Shown: piece by piece, positions 9,797 through 12,678 of the stretch
How positions within the stretch are numbered: position 1 is the first letter of the stretch
How the letters are laid out: each line of letters starts with the position of its first letter
Translations under genes and position numbers: made by a program
The notes under the pieces: model-generated
What the model was told of the DNA's origin: nothing
The model's input: the letters and a program-made list of their open reading frames with translations, nothing else
Database searches by the model: none
From: Gallionella sp.
Lineage (GTDB): Bacteria > Pseudomonadota > Gammaproteobacteria > Burkholderiales > Gallionellaceae
Assembly: GCA_023229845.1 (NCBI GenBank)
Contig: JALNYK010000047.1
Location: 1-12,678 of the forward strand
Direction of reading: 5' to 3'
DNA: 12,678 bases

Positions 9797-9874
9797 GTAG
9801 GGGCGCGATTCATCGCGCCCTATGGAAACCAAATAACATATGGCGCATTACGGCTTCCGCCTAATGCGCCCTAC
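9797..9874. repeat. Pair of GTAG-headed hairpins in opposite orientation (BIME-like)
   Basis: On the plus strand GTAG (9797-9800) runs straight into GGGCGCGAT-TC-ATCGCGCCC (9801-9820), a 9-bp stem. On the minus strand GTAG (9874-9871) runs straight into a 9-bp stem GGCGCATTA/TAATGCGCC (9842-9850 with 9862-9870). The two stems are unrelated in sequence but share the head and face each other. This is the layout of REP pairs. It separates convergent xerD and the small membrane protein gene, so it may also end transcription from both sides, although no T-run follows either stem. Confidence 0.7.
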
Positions 9875-9883
9875 GGGACTAAA

Positions 9884-10264
9884 TTAACTTTTCTCGGCGC
9901 GACTAATAACTTGAAGAAATGCTGTATCAGGTACAAGTTTTGAAGGGAGGCCTGCCGCTGAGGCAGCTTCTTTTAATAGAACTACCAGCCTGTCATTGAT
10001 ATTTGGTTTTCCGGGGGTTGCTACAACTTGGAGAAGGTCACGTTGGGCGGCGAGTACTGCGGGGGAATCAGCAAAAACGACCAGTACTTCATTAACGGCA
10101 GAGCAAAATGCTGATCCAGAGAGGTTGTCTCGATTACCAATCATGCGACGAACACAGTCAATTTTTGCTTTACGGTTTTCTAAGCGATTTGAGAACCATA
10201 AGGTTAATACTGAGCCGACAAAGCCAGAAAGAAGCGACAGCAAAATTGTTCCGGTTGTCTCCAT
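9884..10264 (-). CDS. Small membrane-anchored protein of unknown function
   Basis: The product is 126 residues. It starts METTGTILLSLLSGFVGSVLTLWFSNRL, a single membrane segment at about 6-24 followed by a basic stretch (NRLENRKAKIDCVRRMIGNR) that would keep the rest in the cytoplasm. A helical domain with NEVLVVFADSPAVLAAQRDLL and NINDRLVVLLKEAASAAG follows. I think this pattern resembles DUF6680-type proteins but cannot verify it. The start is secure: AAGGAGG lies about 7 nt before the ATG, the best ribosome site in the window. Composition differs from its neighbours: 10081-10200 has about 42% GC by count, against 73% in a 60-nt sample of xerD at 9421-9480. It follows folB on the same strand after 61 nt and is flanked on its other side by the hairpin pair, which suggests later arrival. 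I give no function. Confidence 0.75.
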   Translation of the reverse strand: METTGTILLSLLSGFVGSVLTLWFSNRLENRKAKIDCVRRMIGNRDNLSGSAFCSAVNEVLVVFADSPAVLAAQRDLLQVVATPGKPNINDRLVVLLKEAASAAGLPSKLVPDTAFLQVISRAEKS

Positions 10265-10325
10265 GATTTACCTCCTTGTTGGTTCCGTGCGCTGCTTAAG
10301 GTGAGCAGTAGTAGTTAAGAGGCTT

Positions 10326-10685
10326 CTATGACTTTGCTTGCCCGCGCTCAATACTAATCCCCACCATCTTGCTCCCGCGTATCGCCTGCAGCTTCGCGAC
10401 GCTGACCCTGGCCCAGGGGGCCTTGAATTCGTCGAGCAGGATCTTTGCGATGTGCTCGGCCAGCGCTTCGATCAGATGGAAGTGTCGGCTGGCGAGTTCG
10501 GCCTGGATGCGGCGGACGATGTCGGCGTAGTTGAGCGCGTCGGCGATGTCGTCGGTCTCACAGGCGCGGCTGCTGGGCAGGGCGATGTCGAGGTCAATCT
10601 GCAGTGTCTGTGGCACGCGCTTTTCCCATTCGTAGACGCCGATGAGGGTTTCGACTTTGAGTTCGCGCAGGAAGATGATGTCCAT
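10326..10685 (-). CDS. folB: Dihydroneopterin aldolase
   Basis: FolB converts 7,8-dihydroneopterin to 6-hydroxymethyl-7,8-dihydropterin and glycolaldehyde in folate synthesis; members of the family can also epimerise the substrate. The product is 119 residues, the usual size for this single-domain enzyme, which works as an octamer. It begins MDIIFLRELKVETLIGVYEWEKRVPQ, close to the E. coli protein. Substrate and catalytic residues are present: Glu21 in GVYEWE, Tyr53 in ALNYADIV and Lys98 in VAKLQAIRG, and the C-terminal GISIERG is typical. Upstream is a weak GGAA site. It is divergent from plsY, an arrangement I know from related genomes, and probably shares the 74-nt intergenic control region. 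Confidence 0.93.
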   Translation of the reverse strand: MDIIFLRELKVETLIGVYEWEKRVPQTLQIDLDIALPSSRACETDDIADALNYADIVRRIQAELASRHFHLIEALAEHIAKILLDEFKAPWARVSVAKLQAIRGSKMVGISIERGQAKS

Positions 10686-10698
10686 GTGTTTCCGTAGT

Positions 10699-10728
10699 TT
10701 GGTGACCGAACGGCGATTCGCGTAGAAT
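10699..10728 (+). promoter_or_regulatory. Candidate sigma70 promoter for plsY
   Basis: TAGAAT (10723-10728) is a good -10 preceded at 18 nt by TTGGTG (10699-10704), a weak -35 with only the TTG part conserved. The CCGCCCCC that follows resembles the GC-rich region after the -10 in this organism. Transcription would start about 25 nt before the plsY ATG. Confidence 0.4.
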
Positions 10729-10759
10729 CCGCCCCCTGTTGAATTCTAAGGCATTACCG

Positions 10760-11368
10760 ATGTTGACCATAGTTTTTGTAATCGCAGCTTATCTGATCGG
10801 CTCTATTTCTTTTGCGGTGTTGATGAGCAAGGCGTTCGGCCTGGCCGATCCGCGCAGCTACGGTTCCGGCAATCCCGGTGCTACCAATGTGTTGCGCAGC
10901 GGCAAGAAGGCGGCGGCGGTGTTGACGCTGCTGGGCGATGCGGCCAAGGGCTGGGTGGCGGTGTTCGGGGCGATCAAGCTGGCGCCGCACGATGGGCAAG
11001 GCTTGCTGACGGTTGCCCTGGTCTCGCTGGCGGTGTTCCTCGGCCATGTGTTCCCGGTGTTCCTGAAGTTCAAGGGCGGCAAGGGCGTGGCGACGGCGCT
11101 GGGGGTGTTGCTGGCGCTGAGCGGATGGCTGGGGCTGGCGGTGCTGGCGACCTGGCTGCTGGTGGCGGTGGTGTTTCGCTACTCCTCGCTGGCGGCGCTG
11201 GTCGCGGCCGTCGGCGCACCTATCTATGCGATGGTGCTGATCTTGCGTCCGGAGCTGGTCTTTGCCGTAGCGATCATGTCGATGCTGCTGATCTGGCGGC
11301 ACAAGGGCAACATCCATAATCTGCTGACCGGCAAGGAAAGCAGGATCGGCAGCAAGAAAGCTGGGTAG
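10760..11368 (+). CDS. plsY: Glycerol-3-phosphate acyltransferase PlsY
   Basis: PlsY is an inner-membrane enzyme that moves the acyl chain from acyl-phosphate to glycerol 3-phosphate, giving lysophosphatidate for phospholipid synthesis. The product is 202 residues with several membrane segments (about 3-22, 52-72, 82-101, 112-137 and 142-178). The three catalytic loop motifs are all there: YGSGNPGATNVLRSGKKAA (34-52), FKGGKGVATALG (104-115) and RHKGNIHNLLTGKES (180-194). The ATG at 10760 is chosen because AAGG lies 8 nt upstream and the protein then starts directly at the first membrane helix; the TTG at 10739 is unlikely. Its stop codon TAG is part of the GTAG head of the hairpin that follows, so the last residues (SKKAG) may have been shaped by that insertion. 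Confidence 0.95.
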   Translation: MLTIVFVIAAYLIGSISFAVLMSKAFGLADPRSYGSGNPGATNVLRSGKKAAAVLTLLGDAAKGWVAVFGAIKLAPHDGQGLLTVALVSLAVFLGHVFPVFLKFKGGKGVATALGVLLALSGWLGLAVLATWLLVAVVFRYSSLAALVAAVGAPIYAMVLILRPELVFAVAIMSMLLIWRHKGNIHNLLTGKESRIGSKKAG

Positions 11369-11392
11369 GGTGGGCACGTTTTTTGTGCCCAC
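11365..11392 (+). repeat. GTAG-headed hairpin overlapping plsY stop, possible terminator
   Basis: GTAG (11365-11368) is followed by the arms GTGGGCAC (11370-11377) and GTGCCCAC (11385-11392) with a T-rich 7-nt loop. The TAG is the plsY stop codon. The stem is strong but the T-run is in the loop rather than after the stem, so termination is only possible. Confidence 0.6.
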
Positions 11393-11415
11393 GCGGTGCG
11401 GAATATGGGAAACCG

Positions 11416-11440
11416 AGTGAGCACGAAAAACGTGCTCACT
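11416..11440. terminator. Hairpin between convergent plsY and tsaD, related to the preceding one
   Basis: AGTGAGCACG (11416-11425) and CGTGCTCACT (11431-11440) form a perfect 10-bp stem with an AAAAA loop. Read on the minus strand it matches the preceding hairpin except for one base pair in the stem (GAG/CTC instead of GGG/CCC) and small changes at the loop. It sits 12 nt after the end of tsaD and 48 nt after plsY, so it could terminate from either side. It lacks a GTAG head. Confidence 0.5.
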
Positions 11441-11452
11441 TTGCAATTCTAG

Positions 11453-12469
11453 CTATCCTATCTCCGCGAGATTCCAGCGCGGCTTGACGTCGAAACGGTA
11501 ATCCTTGCTGCCCTGTTGCTGGGCGAGGCGCAGCGCGCCGGCGAACGCGATCATCGCGCCGTTGTCGGTGCAGAACTGCAGGTCGGGGTAGAACACCTTG
11601 CCGCCGCGCTTGCCGATGTCGCGGCTCAGGCGCTCGCGCAACAGCCGGTTCGCGCCGACGCCGCCCGCTACCACCAATTGATCCAGTCCGGTCTGCGCCA
11701 ATGCGGCGCGCGCCTTGTAGGCCAGCACATCGACGATGGCGTCCTGCGTCGCGCAGGCGATATCGGCCCGGGTTTGTTCATCTATTTCATGTTGCTTGGT
11801 CAGCGTCAGCACTGCGGTCTTCAAGCCGCTGAAGCTGAAGTCGAGGTTGCCGCTGTGCAGCATCGGTCGCGGCAGTTTGAAGCGGCCGGCATTTCCGAGG
11901 GCGGCCAGTTGCGCCAACGCGGGTCCGCCGGGATAGCCGAGGCCGAGCAGTTTGGCGCTCTTGTCGAACGCCTCGCCGGCCGCGTCGTCCAGCGTCTCTC
12001 CCAATAAGGTGTAGCGGCCGACGCCGTCCACGCGCATAAGCTGAGTATGGCCGCCCGATACTAATAATGCGATGAAGGGAAACTCGGGGGCGGGATCGGA
12101 AAGCAGCGGTGAGAGCAGGTGACCTTCCAGGTGGTGTATGCCTATGGTTGGGATGTCGAGCGCATAGGCCAGCGCGTTCGCGACGCTGGCGCCGACCAGC
12201 AATGCACCGCCCAGTCCCGGTCCCCGTGTATAGGCGATGGCATCGACTTGCCCCATCGATATATTGGATTCATGCAAAACTTGACGCACCAAAGGGACGA
12301 CGCGCTGTACGTGATCGCGCGAGGCAAGCTCCGGAACGACGCCGCCGTATTCGCTGTGCATCGCGATCTGGGTATGCAGCGCATGGGCCAGCAGCCCGCG
12401 TCCCATTTGATAAAGCGCGACGCCGGTTTCGTCGCAGGATGATTCGATACCTAATGTAATCAGTGACAT
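11453..12469 (-). CDS. tsaD: tRNA N6-adenosine threonylcarbamoyltransferase TsaD
   Basis: TsaD transfers the threonylcarbamoyl group from threonylcarbamoyl-AMP to A37 of tRNAs that read ANN codons, together with TsaB and TsaE, giving t6A in the cytoplasm. The product is 338 residues, the normal bacterial length. It starts MSLITLGIESSCDETGVALY. The metal-binding pair His113/His117 lies in HHLEGHLLSP, followed by LVSGGHTQL, DDAAGEAFDKSAKLLGLGYPGGP, FSFSGLKTAV, VAGGVGANRLLR and TDNGAMIAFAG with the metal ligand Asp302. The ATG at 12469 has GAGG 5 nt upstream and begins at the family start; an in-frame ATG at 12520 would add 17 residues of leader sequence with no family support. The gene is convergent with plsY. 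Confidence 0.97.
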   Translation of the reverse strand: MSLITLGIESSCDETGVALYQMGRGLLAHALHTQIAMHSEYGGVVPELASRDHVQRVVPLVRQVLHESNISMGQVDAIAYTRGPGLGGALLVGASVANALAYALDIPTIGIHHLEGHLLSPLLSDPAPEFPFIALLVSGGHTQLMRVDGVGRYTLLGETLDDAAGEAFDKSAKLLGLGYPGGPALAQLAALGNAGRFKLPRPMLHSGNLDFSFSGLKTAVLTLTKQHEIDEQTRADIACATQDAIVDVLAYKARAALAQTGLDQLVVAGGVGANRLLRERLSRDIGKRGGKVFYPDLQFCTDNGAMIAFAGALRLAQQQGSKDYRFDVKPRWNLAEIG

Positions 12470-12493
12470 TGTGGCCTCTATGCAGGAGGGCGC

Positions 12494-12499
12494 ATTGTA
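12494..12499 (-). promoter_or_regulatory. Candidate -10 box for tsaD
   Basis: On the minus strand TACAAT followed by GCGCCC matches the -10 consensus in five of six places and is placed 24 nt before the tsaD ATG. No good -35 is seen at 16-18 nt upstream, so the call is tentative and the leader would be very short. Confidence 0.35.
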
Positions 12500-12559
12500 G
12501 TCAATTCGCCGCGGAAGCATGGCGTGCGATATATATTTCGAAAATGTTTCGGAAATGTG

Positions 12560-12587
12560 TTGACGGTTTTTTTTGGCTCCCTATAAT
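12560..12587 (+). promoter_or_regulatory. Strong sigma70-type promoter reading out of the window
   Basis: TTGACG (12560-12565) and a perfect TATAAT (12582-12587) are 16 nt apart. The discriminator GCGCACC is GC-rich, as in promoters under stringent control, and the stretch before the -35 (about 12525-12555, with ATATATATTTCGAAAATG) is AT-rich like an UP element. This combination is typical of rRNA or tRNA operons. It is the best promoter in the window. Confidence 0.75.
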
Positions 12588-12594
12588 GCGCACC

Positions 12595-12678
12595 TCTTCG
12601 CTGCTGCGGGGGATTGAAACGAAGCGAAATGTGGTTAATTCCGCTTAACAGTCGGCTAAATGATTGTGTTCTCCTCGC
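12595..12678 (+). other. Probable transcribed leader of a stable-RNA (rRNA?) operon, cut by window edge
   Basis: The 84 nt after the promoter contain CTCTTCGCTGCTGCG, then GGGGATTGAAACGAAGCGAAA, in which TTCGCT (12597-12602) can pair with AGCGAA (12623-12628). From memory this resembles the leader between promoter and boxA of betaproteobacterial rRNA operons. No boxA, tRNA or 16S start is reached before the edge. There is no convincing protein start: an ATG at about 12629 remains open to the edge but lacks a recognisable product. Confidence 0.4.

Noticed and set aside
12611..12620. GGATTGAAAC, which resembles the 3' end of some CRISPR repeats
   Set aside because: It occurs once, with no second copy or spacer-like spacing, and it sits in the leader after a strong promoter.
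12629..12678. Possible short coding start (MWLIPLNSRLNDC) at the right edge
   Set aside because: Too short to judge, no family resemblance, and it falls in what looks like a stable-RNA leader.

Overview
The window looks like the chromosome of a GC-rich betaproteobacterium. The gene set fits (hemC-hemD-hemX-hemY, divergent ppc, an MltC-type transglycosylase, xerD, folB, plsY, tsaD), as does a periplasmic DUF4124-plus-retropepsin protein behind hemY. The many short dispersed hairpins recall iron-oxidiser relatives (Gallionellaceae/Nitrosomonadales); that finer placement is inference from gene content, not a tested phylogeny.

Layout. Minus strand, 4732 down to 1: hemC, hemD, hemX, hemY and a truncated aspartic protease gene form a tightly packed run (overlapping or within 2 nt except the 56-nt hemD-hemX gap). 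HemC and HemD make the tetrapyrrole ring; HemX and HemY are membrane proteins that travel with them and are not needed for a known catalytic step. Plus strand, 4817 to 9781: ppc (anaplerotic oxaloacetate formation), then an outer-membrane lytic transglycosylase lipoprotein whose stop codon abuts the start of xerD (chromosome dimer resolution). From 9782 to 9883, between convergent genes, lies a pair of hairpins with GTAG heads. Minus strand: a small AT-richer membrane-anchored protein of unknown function and folB (folate pathway). Plus strand: plsY (phospholipid acylation), ending in a second hairpin pair. Minus strand: tsaD (tRNA t6A modification). At the right edge a strong sigma70-type promoter reads out of the window and looks like that of a stable-RNA (probably rRNA) operon.

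Most genes are ordinary housekeeping genes. What stands out is small-repeat activity: hairpins with a GTAG head, the signature of REP elements, occur at three places. One is inside hemD as an in-frame insertion, one supplies the stop codon of plsY, and one separates xerD from the accessory gene. A different GC-rich repeat has been absorbed into the 5' end of hemD, leaving its start unclear, and a degenerate ACTCAGTA-type repeat fills the hemD-hemX gap. I see no large undescribed system, CRISPR array, prophage or complete insertion sequence.
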